64,000 bases of DNA from an uncultured Pelagibacteraceae bacterium (GCA_902582105.1 CACHQT010000003.1:1-64000), one strand, 5' to 3'. Counted from the stretch's first letter, positions 41,668-51,213 are shown. Notes: generated from the letters alone by a model not told the origin. Numbers and translations: made by a program.

Positions 41668-43998
41668 CTAGAACTTATTGGAAACTTCTATATTTGCTCC
41701 ATAAAGATCTATATCGCTGCTTAATTTATAATCAGAATTAAATCTAACATCAAATCCATTGATATTTTTTGAATAATTTAATCTTGCCAAATTATCTTTT
41801 AACGGATCAAAGTTGAAAGCAAATTCAGAGTCTTCGCCAACAAGATGACTAAATTTTATTAATAAAGTATCTGTATGTGAATTTCTTATAGAGTTTACGC
41901 TCTGATATCTCTCATAATTTATTGAAACTGTAAATCCACTTAAGTATACAAATTCAAACCCTATATTTCCTCTAATATTTTGTTCAGAATAATTATCTAG
42001 TCTTGCTACATTAACATTTGAACTACCCGAAGTTGAATAATCTAATTCAGCAACAGGTGTAAAATCATAAACAAATTCTAAACCTCCATTTGGTGTAAAT
42101 ATTCCATTTGGATATTTAATTTCATCCATATTAAATAGAAATCCTGCTGCAAGATCACCTGTTTCAAAATGATCGTTATCATATAAAACATCCTGAGCTT
42201 TTTTAGCATTGCTTATAAAGTCTGTATAATCAGAAAAATATGTTAAACCATAAGTAAGTTTGCCTGACGGGGTAATATTAAAATTCCCGTACGTTTTTTT
42301 AGATCTAAAATTTATTGCAGTAAATATTTGTTTACCATTTCTTTCTCCTGTGAGTTTGTCTAAATATTTCTGATCAAATCTTAGTGCGCTTAAGCCAAGT
42401 ACAGCATTTATATAATGATCTTCATCTTTAGGTATAACTCCATAGAAATTTAATGTTAAAGACTCCATATCGGTTCTCTGTTTAGAGCCCTTAATGTCAT
42501 TATTATTATCAGAATATCTTAAAGCTAGACCAAAGAATTTACTATCACCAAACTTTTTATCTGCACCAAGAGTTAAACCTTCTGCTCTAAAATGTTGCGC
42601 TTTCTCTAACAAAGTCTTTCTATGATCTCCAATTGAGATATCAGCATGACTCCAATATGACCATTTTGATTTTTTTGTCTCTTCTTTATTATTTTTACTT
42701 AATGAAATTTGCTTTGTATTTGCTAGATGTTGTAATTTATTTGTTAGAGAAGATAGAATTATATCATCAGAATTAATATTAAAATTAAAGCTATTTAAAT
42801 TTTCACTATCTCTATTTCTTTTTACCCACTCAAATCTTTTAAATATTGTCGAAGTATTTAAAGCGATGTTTTGTTTTGCCAAAGTTAATTGTGATGCAAG
42901 GCTGGATATTGAGTCTGATGTACATGACACCACACCATAAGGACATTCCAAGTCATATTGATAAATCTGATCTACCATATCACCTGTAAATCTTTGTGTT
43001 GTAAAAACTTTCATTCCATCGCTAGAAAAAGAGAAACCTCCCATCCATCCATTATCGTTTGTACGACCAACAAATGGCATTCCAACGGAACCTATATGAC
43101 TTGCTGTTGATACATCATAATTTTTACCTAAACTAAATTGGTGAATTCTCTCTAAGACATCTCCTTCTTGATTAAACACTGATATAAACATCGCACTTCC
43201 AGTGTCATTAAATTCTACATCTGTAGCACTTGAATTTTCATCTTCCACTAAATCAATTCCTATATTTGTTAATTCTACAGTGTGTATTTGAGTAGGAGTA
43301 ACGGAAGTGTTAAAAGGTGATGACAATGAAAATGTTGTAAGTTCCATAGTATTATGTTCGGCATTTAAAGCAAACATTCTTGTTCCGTCCTTGCTAAAAG
43401 AAAAAGAGTTAATAACACTGTTTAAAGCAAATTCATTTTCATAAGTTGCTGTTCTAAAATCAAAAGCTGTACTTAAATTGAATTTGTGTAATTCACCTGT
43501 CTCACTTAAAATAAAAAATATTTTACCATCTTGTGCTGCATGGATGCTTACATATTCAGTGGTAGCAGCACTCATGCCTTGTGCCACAAAATCTGGATGA
43601 TCAACATCAAAACCATCAATATCATCACAAGTGTGTATTCCAAGTGTAGTTTTTACAGTTTTTAATTCAAACGGATCTCTTACTTTATTCATAGATAAAT
43701 CAAGATCTCCCATAGCAGCAGTTTTATTCATATTATCATTTATTGAAAAAACCATTGTACCGTCATCGCTCCATAAAACATCTCGCACGTCCTCTGTTCT
43801 ATCGTGATTAAGCTGAATATTTGTTCTTTGAGAGCTAAAACAACCGGCAGCACCAGCAGGAATTCTATTATCTATATGTGTGACAGTTAAAGCTGCAGCA
43901 AAAGCTAGAGATGAAAAAAATAATCCGAATAAAATTATAAATATTTTTGGTTTTAGAACTCCAAATTTTAAATTTCTATAAATTTTTTTAAGATTCAT
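41668..43998 (-). CDS. Autotransporter with propeller-like passenger domain
   Basis: 776 aa. A long signal segment ends near residue 35 (FGLFFSSLAFAA). Residues about 40-360 hold repeated units with an xDGTxMF pattern (LWSDDGTMVFSINDNM, FSKDGTRMFALNAEH, FNDTGSAMFISVF, FSSDGMKVFTTQRF), suggesting a beta-propeller passenger. Residues about 500-776 are alternating hydrophobic strands ending in Phe (DLYGANIEVSNKF), a C-terminal outer-membrane barrel. The passenger should be on the cell surface. Ligand and cleavage are unknown. It is downstream of the inositol-monophosphatase-like gene with a 12-base gap. Confidence 0.75.
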   Translation of the reverse strand: MNLKKIYRNLKFGVLKPKIFIILFGLFFSSLAFAAALTVTHIDNRIPAGAAGCFSSQRTNIQLNHDRTEDVRDVLWSDDGTMVFSINDNMNKTAAMGDLDLSMNKVRDPFELKTVKTTLGIHTCDDIDGFDVDHPDFVAQGMSAATTEYVSIHAAQDGKIFFILSETGELHKFNLSTAFDFRTATYENEFALNSVINSFSFSKDGTRMFALNAEHNTMELTTFSLSSPFNTSVTPTQIHTVELTNIGIDLVEDENSSATDVEFNDTGSAMFISVFNQEGDVLERIHQFSLGKNYDVSTASHIGSVGMPFVGRTNDNGWMGGFSFSSDGMKVFTTQRFTGDMVDQIYQYDLECPYGVVSCTSDSISSLASQLTLAKQNIALNTSTIFKRFEWVKRNRDSENLNSFNFNINSDDIILSSLTNKLQHLANTKQISLSKNNKEETKKSKWSYWSHADISIGDHRKTLLEKAQHFRAEGLTLGADKKFGDSKFFGLALRYSDNNNDIKGSKQRTDMESLTLNFYGVIPKDEDHYINAVLGLSALRFDQKYLDKLTGERNGKQIFTAINFRSKKTYGNFNITPSGKLTYGLTYFSDYTDFISNAKKAQDVLYDNDHFETGDLAAGFLFNMDEIKYPNGIFTPNGGLEFVYDFTPVAELDYSTSGSSNVNVARLDNYSEQNIRGNIGFEFVYLSGFTVSINYERYQSVNSIRNSHTDTLLIKFSHLVGEDSEFAFNFDPLKDNLARLNYSKNINGFDVRFNSDYKLSSDIDLYGANIEVSNKF

Positions 43999-44010
43999 AT
44001 TTTTTTTAGA

Positions 44011-44817
44011 TTATTTTATCGCTGGTTTTAAAAGACTTAACATTTTTTTGTGAATATTTCTATTTGCAGAAAATAGAATATTTCCAGCATATTTTGCATC
44101 TCTATTATTCCAAGTTGAGCCAATTCCACCAGCTGCAGAAATTATCGGAATTATTGCATGGACATCCCAGATTTTATTTTGACATTGAAGTACAACATCA
44201 ATTTTACCTTCGCAAAAATGCATATAGCTTAAAGCATCAAAACATGGAAACTGCATAAGTTTTAAGACCCTTGGTATTCTGCTTTGTTTTTTTAATGATA
44301 GCCAACCATGAAAAGCTCCTGCAAGTTTCATATTTTTTAAAGTTGCTTTCTTATTAACTTGTAATTTTCTTTTTTTACCTTTTTCAATTACATAAGCATT
44401 TTTTGTTGAAGTATTTAAATAATACTTATTCAAATTTGGAAAGTTTGCTAATCCTACGACTGGATTTCCTTTGTAATTTAATCCAATTAAATTACTCCAG
44501 GTTGGGTTACCAATTATAAATGATCTTGTTCCATCGATTGGGTCGATTACCCAAGTAAAGTCACTTTTAGTTTTTTTGTTACCAAATTCTTCTCCAATTA
44601 TATTATGTTTAGGAAACTTGTTTTTAATTCTTGATCTTATAAACTTTTCAAAAGCCCTGTCCGCCTTTGTCACTGGATCATAACCTTTTCCTTTGCTTTT
44701 GTTTATAACCTTATAAGGTTTATCTAGTTTTTGGGTGTAGTACCTTGTCATGTCTCTCGCTAATTTGTTTAAAAAAGCAGCAAAAAATCTAATCTTTTTT
44801 GAATTTAATTCGGACAT
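44011..44817 (-). CDS. hisN: Inositol monophosphatase family protein, probable histidinol phosphatase
   Basis: 268 aa. DPVTKADRAFEKFI (about residues 46-59), IIGEEFGNKKTKSDFTWVID (about 74-93) and VIDPIDGTRSFIIGNPTW (about 91-108) form the Mg-binding GEE and DPxDGT motifs. AGGIGSTWNNRDA near residue 231 is the third. Bacterial enzymes of this type with FITG/FIIGNP patterns include histidinol phosphatase HisN; inositol phosphatase is the alternative. It is divergent from the gamma-butyrobetaine-hydroxylase-like gene across 68 bases. Confidence 0.8.
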   Translation of the reverse strand: MSELNSKKIRFFAAFLNKLARDMTRYYTQKLDKPYKVINKSKGKGYDPVTKADRAFEKFIRSRIKNKFPKHNIIGEEFGNKKTKSDFTWVIDPIDGTRSFIIGNPTWSNLIGLNYKGNPVVGLANFPNLNKYYLNTSTKNAYVIEKGKKRKLQVNKKATLKNMKLAGAFHGWLSLKKQSRIPRVLKLMQFPCFDALSYMHFCEGKIDVVLQCQNKIWDVHAIIPIISAAGGIGSTWNNRDAKYAGNILFSANRNIHKKMLSLLKPAIK

Positions 44818-44885
44818 AAGGAGATCACATACTATTTTATTTATCTTGATTAAAGCATAATTTTAAATAATCCTCAAAAAAGCTT

Positions 44886-45989
44886 ATGAAAATTGAATTA
44901 AATGAAAATAAAATTTTTTTTAACAACGGTCAATCTGTCCAAGAAATACACCCTTTTTGGTTGAGGGAAAGAGTGGATGGTGATCAGTATTTAGATAAAG
45001 GTACTCAACAAAGGTTGTTTGATCCTTCAACAATGAATGGTGAAATAGATATAAAAAAAGCAGAAATTAAAAATGGTTTTCTTGAAGTTAATTTCAATGA
45101 TGGAGTTAATTCTAAAATTGATATTGGTAAACTTGAAACTGAATTTTCAAATAAGGACACAGTAATAAAATCTATACCTAAAAAAAAATGGGACTCAACT
45201 TTAAAAGATGTAAAAAATTTTGAATTTAAAGAAGGTTTTTACGAGTCAAAAGAAATGTATGATTTGTTGGTTGCTTTTTATGAATATGGTTTTGTTATAA
45301 TTAAAAATGTTCCTACAGAAAATAATTATATTGTTAAATTCGCAAATTCTATAGGAAGTGTAAGAAGAACAAACTTTGGAGAACATTTTAATGTAAAATC
45401 AAAATCAAATCCAAACGATTTAGCGTATACAACTTTGCATTTAAGCCCACATACAGATAACCCATATAGAAATCCTGTACCATGTATTCAATTATTACAT
45501 TGTATTGAAAATGAAGTAAGTGGAGGTTATTCAACTTTAGTTGATGGTTATACTGTTACTGAAAATTTAAAAAAAAATGACCCAGATGCATACAAAATTC
45601 TTACAGAAGTTAAGGTGAGATTTAAATTTACAGATAAAAATGTAATGCTTGAAGACTGGTCAGAATTAATTCATTTAGATGATGAAAAAAATTTTAAACA
45701 GGTAAGATTTAGTCCAAGATTAGATTATGTTCCAATGCTAGAAAAAGATAAATTAGACCAGTATTATAAAGCCCGAAAAAAGTTATCTGATATGTATAAT
45801 TCAGAAAAAAATAGAATAGAATTTAAATTAGCACCAAATGATCTTATGATGATGGATAATTATAGAGTGCTACACGGAAGAACAAAGTATGATCCTGATG
45901 AAGGTAATAGATTTTTACAAGGTTGTTATATAGATTTCGATAGTACAGAAGGCAAATTAAGACATTTAAAAAGAAAATTCAAAATTTGA
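44886..45989 (+). CDS. Gamma-butyrobetaine hydroxylase-like 2-oxoglutarate dioxygenase
   Basis: 367 aa. The N-terminal DUF971-type domain (FFNNGQSVQEIHPFWLRERV, residues 11-30) and TauD/TfdA-type catalytic domain match BBOX1-like enzymes. HLSPHTDNPYRNPVPCIQLL (about 193-212) has the HxD iron ligands and NYRVLHGRTKYDPDEGNRFL (about 325-344) the distal His and 2-oxoglutarate Arg. The Cys zinc-site residues of the eukaryotic N-domain are not evident. It could act in carnitine or trimethyl-lysine related osmolyte turnover. It overlaps an EamA permease by 4 bases (TTGA). Confidence 0.85.
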   Translation: MKIELNENKIFFNNGQSVQEIHPFWLRERVDGDQYLDKGTQQRLFDPSTMNGEIDIKKAEIKNGFLEVNFNDGVNSKIDIGKLETEFSNKDTVIKSIPKKKWDSTLKDVKNFEFKEGFYESKEMYDLLVAFYEYGFVIIKNVPTENNYIVKFANSIGSVRRTNFGEHFNVKSKSNPNDLAYTTLHLSPHTDNPYRNPVPCIQLLHCIENEVSGGYSTLVDGYTVTENLKKNDPDAYKILTEVKVRFKFTDKNVMLEDWSELIHLDDEKNFKQVRFSPRLDYVPMLEKDKLDQYYKARKKLSDMYNSEKNRIEFKLAPNDLMMMDNYRVLHGRTKYDPDEGNRFLQGCYIDFDSTEGKLRHLKRKFKI

Positions 45990-46849
45990 CTCTTCGTGAC
46001 TCATTAATAGCCGCGATAGTTCCAATTTTTTTAGGTTTTGGTTTTGTTATTGCAAAACCAGCAATGGAGCATCTTCCTCCTTTTTTATTAATGGGTTTAA
46101 GGTTTACTTTTGTTGCATCGCTTTTAATTTGGTGGTTTCCAATACCAAGGGCTTATCTTAAAAGGATATTTTTTGCTTCTCTTATAGCTAACACGCTTCA
46201 GTACAGTATTACCTACACTGGATTAAGTTTTATTGATGCTTCGGCTGCAGTATTACTTGTTCAAACTGAAGTTCCTTTCGGTGTTGTATTTGCATACTTT
46301 ATGCTCAAAGAAAAACCAACATTTAGAAGTTTAATTGGAATAGCTATTGCATTTGTTGGGGTGTATATTTTAACTGGCTCACCAAACTTAGATGGTAAAT
46401 TCATAGGTGTAAGTTTAGTAATTGTAGGATCAGGTGTTTGGGCTTTGGGTCAAGTTTTAGTAAAACCATTAAGTAAAGAAATAAATCCATTAACACTCGT
46501 TGCTTGGTTAGGTTTATTTTCTGGTCCGATATTAATAGGACTTTCTGCTATTTTTGACGGAAACCCAATTACCTACTTTAAAGCTGCTCCTTTTGAAGCT
46601 TGGATGATTGCAATTTATTTAGGATTTATTATGCAGCCGATAACTTATGGCTGTTTTTACTATGTGTTAAAAAACAATCCTTTATACAAAGTATTACCTA
46701 TAGTTACTATGGGTATTCCTCCCACAGGGCTTTTAGCAGCAATTTTTCTTTTAGGAGAAGAACCTACTAAAGAGCTATTCATCGGTGGAGCTATAATTAT
46801 AATTGGAGTGATACTGATAGTGTTTAATAAGCCTCAAAAAAAAAATTAA
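45986..46849 (+). CDS. EamA/DMT superfamily permease
   Basis: 287 aa with ten hydrophobic helices in two EamA repeats (about residues 7-130 and 145-282). FIDASAAVLLVQTEVPFGVV then LKEKPTFRSLIGIAIAFVGV near residue 110 is typical. Translation starts at TTG, overlapping the dioxygenase stop. It may import or export a metabolite of the neighbouring dioxygenase; the family includes amino acid and nucleotide-sugar exporters. A second EamA permease lies at 61855. Confidence 0.85.
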   Translation: MTLRDSLIAAIVPIFLGFGFVIAKPAMEHLPPFLLMGLRFTFVASLLIWWFPIPRAYLKRIFFASLIANTLQYSITYTGLSFIDASAAVLLVQTEVPFGVVFAYFMLKEKPTFRSLIGIAIAFVGVYILTGSPNLDGKFIGVSLVIVGSGVWALGQVLVKPLSKEINPLTLVAWLGLFSGPILIGLSAIFDGNPITYFKAAPFEAWMIAIYLGFIMQPITYGCFYYVLKNNPLYKVLPIVTMGIPPTGLLAAIFLLGEEPTKELFIGGAIIIIGVILIVFNKPQKKN

Positions 46850-47553
46850 CCGATTTTTTCTAAAAACGGTAAATATTTTAATATAAAAAATCCTAATACT
46901 TGAAGTTTATTAGTGGTAATTAAAATACCTGTTAAAAGTAATAAAATACCTCCTATCTTCTCTATTAAATTTATTTTCTTTTTTAAATTTTTTGAAACTA
47001 AAAGAAATTTTTGAAATAAATATCCTGATAAAATGAAAGGAATGGCTAGTCCCAAGGAATATGAAGATAATAATAGAACTCCCCTAGCAATTACTTCTTT
47101 AGTTGATGCTAGGGCTAAAATTGATCCAAGGATTGGTCCTATACATGGCGTCCAACCAAATGCAAAAGCCATACCTAGAACAGTAGGACTAAAAATATTT
47201 TTACTTTTATTAGCATAAATTCTTTTTTCATAATTTAAAAAATTAATTTTAAATATACCCAATATATGTAGTGAAAAAATTATAATGATTATTCCTGCAA
47301 TAATTCTTAATGGAAAGGAATTACTTAGAAGAAATTTACCTAGAAAACTTGCTGATGCACCAAAAGAAATAAATACTATTGAAAATCCAAGAGTAAATAA
47401 AATTATTGGAAATAAATTTGTTTTTTTGCTTTTAATTAAATCTTCTAAAGTATTGCCCGAAATATAAGATATATAACCTGGTATAAGCGGTAATACACAC
47501 GGAGATAAAAAGCTTATAAACCCTGCTCCAAAAGCAATAAACAGTTCTATCAT
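46846..47553 (-). CDS. ccdA: CcdA-type cytochrome c biogenesis protein
   Basis: 235 aa with six hydrophobic segments. FGAGFISFLSPCVLPLIPGY (about residues 8-27) and AFGWTPCIGPILGSILALAS (about 130-149) hold the two redox cysteines, each before Pro or after Pro as in CcdA/DsbD cores. It carries electrons from cytosolic thioredoxin to periplasmic thiols for haem attachment to cytochromes c, such as the one at 51210. It ends at a hairpin followed by a T-run on its own strand. Confidence 0.9.
   Translation of the reverse strand: MIELFIAFGAGFISFLSPCVLPLIPGYISYISGNTLEDLIKSKKTNLFPIILFTLGFSIVFISFGASASFLGKFLLSNSFPLRIIAGIIIIIFSLHILGIFKINFLNYEKRIYANKSKNIFSPTVLGMAFAFGWTPCIGPILGSILALASTKEVIARGVLLLSSYSLGLAIPFILSGYLFQKFLLVSKNLKKKINLIEKIGGILLLLTGILITTNKLQVLGFFILKYLPFLEKIG
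46849..46870 (-). terminator. Terminator hairpin at end of ccdA
   Basis: A stem of 4 G/C-rich plus 5 A-T pairs (46849-46858 with 46862-46870, one bulged base) lies across the last ccdA codons. On the minus strand it is followed at once by a run of T (AAAAAAAAAA on the plus strand to 46836). It could end the minus-strand transcript; the plus-strand EamA gene ends at the same place. Confidence 0.5.
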
Positions 47554-47561
47554 TGAAAAAA

Positions 47562-47681
47562 TTAATTAAATAAAAAAACTATTGAAAGTAAAATAATAAA
47601 TGCCGCTCCATAATAAAATGGCATAGCTTTTCTCCATGAGAATAAAATTTTAGCTGCATTTTTTTTTTCTTTTTTATTCAT
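47562..47681 (-). CDS. 39-aa single-pass membrane protein
   Basis: ATG at 47681 with a good upstream AAGGAT, TAA at 47562-47564. The product begins MNKKEKKNAAKILFSWRKAM and ends with one hydrophobic segment (about residues 21-38). It is 2 bases after the aldehyde dehydrogenase stop and 8 bases before the ccdA start on the same strand, so it fits an operon. The arrangement and the ribosome binding site favour a real gene. It may be a cytochrome-biogenesis accessory protein, an inference only. Confidence 0.6.
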   Translation of the reverse strand: MNKKEKKNAAKILFSWRKAMPFYYGAAFIILLSIVFLFN

Positions 47682-47683
47682 AA

Positions 47684-49126
47684 TTATCCTTTTATACCAA
47701 GATGAGTATATTTAATATTTAAATAATCTTTAATTGCCATTGAGCCGCCCTCTCTCCCATCTCCTGTTTGTTTAATACCGCCGAAGGGTGCCTCGGCTTG
47801 TGCTACCAAAGGTGTATTCACTGCAACTGCGCCTGTTTCTATTTGTTCAGAAGCCTTTGTTGCTAGTTCCATTGAATTAGTGCAAATATAGCTTGCGAGA
47901 CCTAGTTCATGATTATTTGCTCTTTTAATAACTTCATCAAATGTTTTAAACGACAGCATTGGACATAAAGGTCCAAAGGGCTCTTCTTTCATGATTGTAA
48001 AATCATCTTTTACATCATCAAAAATTGTTGGTTCATAATAAAAACCTTTATTAAACCCTGAAGGTTTTTTTCCTCCTAACAACACTTTGGCTCCTTCTTT
48101 TTTGGTTTTTTCAACTAAATCCTCAATTTCATTAAGTCTTTTTTTCGTTGTCATGGGTCCTAATTGAACATCCGAATCCATTCCATTTCCTATTTTTAAT
48201 TTTTTAGCTTTCTCTACAAATAAATTTACAAAATCTTTTTTTTTATTATCTTGAATATAGAATTTACTTGGAGAAATACAAACTTGTCCATTGTTTCTAA
48301 ATTTTGATGCTATTGCCATGTCTGTTGCTTTCTCGATGTTTGCATCACTAAATACAATAAATGGTGCATGACCGCTTAGCTCCATAGTAACTCTTTGAAC
48401 TTTTTCAGCCGCTTGTTTAAGCACTAATTTTCCAACTCTTGTCGATCCTGTAATTGAAATTTTTTTTACTATATCTGATGAAATTAATTGAGAGGCTATA
48501 CTTGGTGGGTCACCGGATAATAAATTAACTACTCCTGGAGGAACTCCAGCTTCTCTACAAATATCAACTAATTCCATCACTCCACCTGGTGCAATCACAT
48601 CAGGTTTAATTATAACTGAGCAGCCTGCAGCTAAAGCAGTTGATATTTTTCTTCCTGATAAAACTAAAGGAAAATTCCAAGGAGACATTGCTGCAACAAC
48701 TCCAATTGGTTGATAGTAAACATGAATTCTGGTGTCTTCAAATCTGCTTTCTACTGTTTGACCATAAATTCTTTTTGTTTCCTCTGAATTCCACTCAAAA
48801 ATATCTGCTGTAGCTCCTACTTCGCCCTTCCCTTCAATAAAAGGCTTTCCTACTTCAAGTGTTATCCATTTTGCAAGAACATCTTGTTTTGCTCTTATTA
48901 AATCAGCAATTTTTCTAATGACCGAAGACCTTTTCCAAGGAGATGTTTTTTTCCAAACTTCTAAACCTTTTTCAGCAGATTTAAGTGCTCGATCCACATC
49001 TTCTGGAGTAGCTTTTGATGCGCGACCTATAACTTCTTCATTGGCTGGGTTTATGACTTCATATGTCTCTTTGTTTGAAGATGCTTGCCATTTTCCATCA
49101 ATAAATTGTCCAAATTTTTCGTACAT
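47684..49126 (-). CDS. NAD(P)-dependent aldehyde dehydrogenase, succinate-semialdehyde dehydrogenase-like
   Basis: 480 aa. SPWNFPLVLSGRKISTALAA (about residues 153-172) binds the cofactor, ITGSTRVGKLVLKQA (about 226-240) is the nucleotide loop, TMELSGHAPFIVFSDANIEK (about 248-267) has the general-base Glu, and NNGQVCISPSKFYIQ (about 277-291) the catalytic Cys. This is closest to the GabD/ALDH5-like group, which oxidises succinate semialdehyde, glutarate semialdehyde or similar. In this setting it could act on amine-derived aldehydes. It is first in a leftward operon with the 39-aa protein and ccdA. Confidence 0.87.
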   Translation of the reverse strand: MYEKFGQFIDGKWQASSNKETYEVINPANEEVIGRASKATPEDVDRALKSAEKGLEVWKKTSPWKRSSVIRKIADLIRAKQDVLAKWITLEVGKPFIEGKGEVGATADIFEWNSEETKRIYGQTVESRFEDTRIHVYYQPIGVVAAMSPWNFPLVLSGRKISTALAAGCSVIIKPDVIAPGGVMELVDICREAGVPPGVVNLLSGDPPSIASQLISSDIVKKISITGSTRVGKLVLKQAAEKVQRVTMELSGHAPFIVFSDANIEKATDMAIASKFRNNGQVCISPSKFYIQDNKKKDFVNLFVEKAKKLKIGNGMDSDVQLGPMTTKKRLNEIEDLVEKTKKEGAKVLLGGKKPSGFNKGFYYEPTIFDDVKDDFTIMKEEPFGPLCPMLSFKTFDEVIKRANNHELGLASYICTNSMELATKASEQIETGAVAVNTPLVAQAEAPFGGIKQTGDGREGGSMAIKDYLNIKYTHLGIKG

Positions 49127-49229
49127 TAATTTAATTTAACATTACTATAGGTTGTGTCTACTATGCAATTTACTCATTATTACATTTTTGCAATAATGAT
49201 ATTCTAAAAATTAAGGAAAGGAGATCATA

Positions 49230-49553
49230 ATGGCTAAATACTATATAATTGGAAATTACACTGCTCAAGCGTTTAAAGGATTTATAAAAGATCCTAAACA
49301 AGATAGAGCTGCTGCAGCAAATGCATTAGCAAATGCATTGGATGCTAAAATGGAATCATTTTCGATAACAAGAGGATCCTATGATTTTGTTGGATGTGTT
49401 AGCGGAAAAGACTTTGAATCAATGGCTGCAGTTAAATTGGCGGTTGAAGCTTCAGGTGCGATTAGTAATTTTACTATATTAGAAGAAATGGATATGGCTA
49501 AAACAGCTGAGATGGCTGGAAAAGCAATGGGTCTTTATAAGCCTGCAGGATAA
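49230..49553 (+). CDS. GYD domain protein
   Basis: 107 aa. KYYIIGNYTAQAFKGFIKDP (residues 3-22) and SFSITRGSYDFVGCVSGKDF (about 44-63) match the small alpha/beta GYD family; the usual GxYD appears as GSYD. Many are stress-linked, of unknown activity. An excellent ribosome binding site (AAAGGAG) precedes the ATG by 6 bases, suggesting strong translation. It ends at a hairpin shared with the convergent dioxygenase. Confidence 0.85.
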   Translation: MAKYYIIGNYTAQAFKGFIKDPKQDRAAAANALANALDAKMESFSITRGSYDFVGCVSGKDFESMAAVKLAVEASGAISNFTILEEMDMAKTAEMAGKAMGLYKPAG

Positions 49554-49560
49554 ATTATTA

Positions 49561-49597
49561 AAATTAACTTCTAGTCTTAAGGGCTAGAAGTTAATTT
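49561..49597. terminator. Bidirectional terminator hairpin
   Basis: A perfect 14-base-pair stem (49561-49574 with 49584-49597) and a 9-base loop lie between the GYD gene and the convergent PhyH-family gene. It overlaps the stop codon of the latter at 49591. A-T-rich stem ends give short U-tracts on both strands, so it should end both transcripts. Confidence 0.7.
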
Positions 49598-50427
49598 GCT
49601 TCATACAAAGTTGGAAACATTTTTCCACCAAGCGGATCTCCATTTTTGTATCCAGCATCTTGCATAGATTTTCTATAATTGTAACTTGTCCAGTCACCAA
49701 CATAACTAATTTTTGCATCTTCCTTTGCTACTCTTAAAGTATAACGGCTTAATGTTTTTTCAGGTATTGAAGAGCTAAGAGTTCCATGAAGTGTTCTCAT
49801 ATCAAATATTACACAATCTCCTAACTCACAATCCCATTTTAAAAATTCATATTTATCTTTATTTCCCAATATATCAGGTGGAAGTTCATATTTTTTTCCA
49901 TCAACGATACATTCATTTCCTTCAACTTTGTGACCATCCTTAAATAACACTCTTAAAAATAATTTATTCCATAAATGAGATCCTTTAACCCATACAACTC
50001 CCTCGTTTTTACCCGTTGCCTGTAAAGGCAACCATAGAACACACATGGTGCCATCCATATCAAAATAACTTATATCGTGATGAAATGGAGTTGAAGATTT
50101 AGATCCTTCCTCTCTTAAAAACCAATTATCCATAACAAGATTTATTTTTTTTGCAGACATTAATTCAGAAGCTATTTTTGCGTATGGTGAGTTAAAAACA
50201 AAGTCCTTAAACTCAGGTACTAAATCCCAAGTCCAGTAATCTTCTAGATAGGCAGGGACATTTTTTTCTATTGTATGTGACTTAAATCTAGGACTAGGAT
50301 TTTTAATATCTCTCTCAATACCTTTTTGAAGTTTTTTTATCCAGTGAGTATCGAATTTACCTTTTAAAAATATAGCACCATCTTCCTTAAATCTATTTAT
50401 TTCATTTTTAGATAAAATTTTTGCCAT
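49591..50427 (-). CDS. Phytanoyl-CoA dioxygenase (PhyH) family protein, second copy
   Basis: 278 aa. STPFHHDISYFDMDGTMCVL (about residues 112-131) has the HxD iron ligands and FDMRTLHGTLSSSIPEKTLS (about 209-228) the distal His with a following Arg for 2-oxoglutarate. VNLVMDNWFLREEG and ATGKNEGVVWVKGSH are further family blocks. It differs clearly from the copy at 23238. The substrate is unknown; relatives act on osmolytes and lipids. It lies downstream of GT2 on the same strand with a 6-base gap. Confidence 0.83.
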   Translation of the reverse strand: MAKILSKNEINRFKEDGAIFLKGKFDTHWIKKLQKGIERDIKNPSPRFKSHTIEKNVPAYLEDYWTWDLVPEFKDFVFNSPYAKIASELMSAKKINLVMDNWFLREEGSKSSTPFHHDISYFDMDGTMCVLWLPLQATGKNEGVVWVKGSHLWNKLFLRVLFKDGHKVEGNECIVDGKKYELPPDILGNKDKYEFLKWDCELGDCVIFDMRTLHGTLSSSIPEKTLSRYTLRVAKEDAKISYVGDWTSYNYRKSMQDAGYKNGDPLGGKMFPTLYEAN

Positions 50428-50433
50428 TTTAAT

Positions 50434-51213
50434 TTATAAAAATAAATTAATCATTCTTGTTAACGAATAATCTAAGTTTTTATATTTTAATTTATTTTTT
50501 TTTAACAAATTAATCATATATTCGTGAGCCTGATTTCTTTTAATCCACCATTTTTTTGAATATTTTTTCGTGTTAGACATGATGCCACCCTCGGTATCTC
50601 TATAAGTCGTAACACTTTCTTTTAAAATATAAAAATTTTTAAAAAAATTAATCGCTAAGACATTTACTCTAAAATCAATTTCTAGGAGATTAAATTGATT
50701 AAAAGCCTTTATATCCAAACATTTTTTGAAAAAACTTCTTTTCATGCTGATAGAACTAGTTGGAATAATTGTTGGCCAGATATCTCTCTGGGACTTTTTT
50801 TTTAATTTAAATTTTATTTTCTGGTTTTTTTTCTTTATCATTGGTAAGTCGAAAATGACATTAATATTTTTCTTTAATAAGAGAATTTTTTTAATTTTTT
50901 CAATTTTTTTGGTATGGTAATAATCATCTGCATCCAACAAACAAATTATTGATCCTTTTGATATTTTGTATGCCTTAATTAATAAATCAATTTGATTTAT
51001 GCTTGGAAATTTACTTACTTTTCTTTTTTTTAAAACTTTTACCTGTTTTGAATATTTTTTTAAAATCTTATTCGTTTTATCATTTGAGTAATTATCCAAC
51101 AAAATAATTTCACAATTTTTATATGATTGGCTTAAACAGGAGTTAAGACATTCTTCTAAGTAATTTCCTTTGTTATAACTTGATATTAAAATTGAAACTA
51201 AAGGCTTTTTCAT
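50434..51213 (-). CDS. Glycosyltransferase family 2
   Basis: 259 aa. PLVSILISSYNKGNYLEECL (residues 4-23), CEIILLDNYSNDKTNKILKK (about 34-53) and IICLLDADDYYHTKKIEKIK (about 88-107) form the GT2 core, with DADD as the metal site. No membrane segment is seen. It lies away from the main glycan island, next to the cytochrome c gene (4-base overlap) and the dioxygenase, which is an odd context. The sugar and acceptor are unknown. Confidence 0.83.
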   Translation of the reverse strand: MKKPLVSILISSYNKGNYLEECLNSCLSQSYKNCEIILLDNYSNDKTNKILKKYSKQVKVLKKRKVSKFPSINQIDLLIKAYKISKGSIICLLDADDYYHTKKIEKIKKILLLKKNINVIFDLPMIKKKNQKIKFKLKKKSQRDIWPTIIPTSSISMKRSFFKKCLDIKAFNQFNLLEIDFRVNVLAINFFKNFYILKESVTTYRDTEGGIMSNTKKYSKKWWIKRNQAHEYMINLLKKNKLKYKNLDYSLTRMINLFL

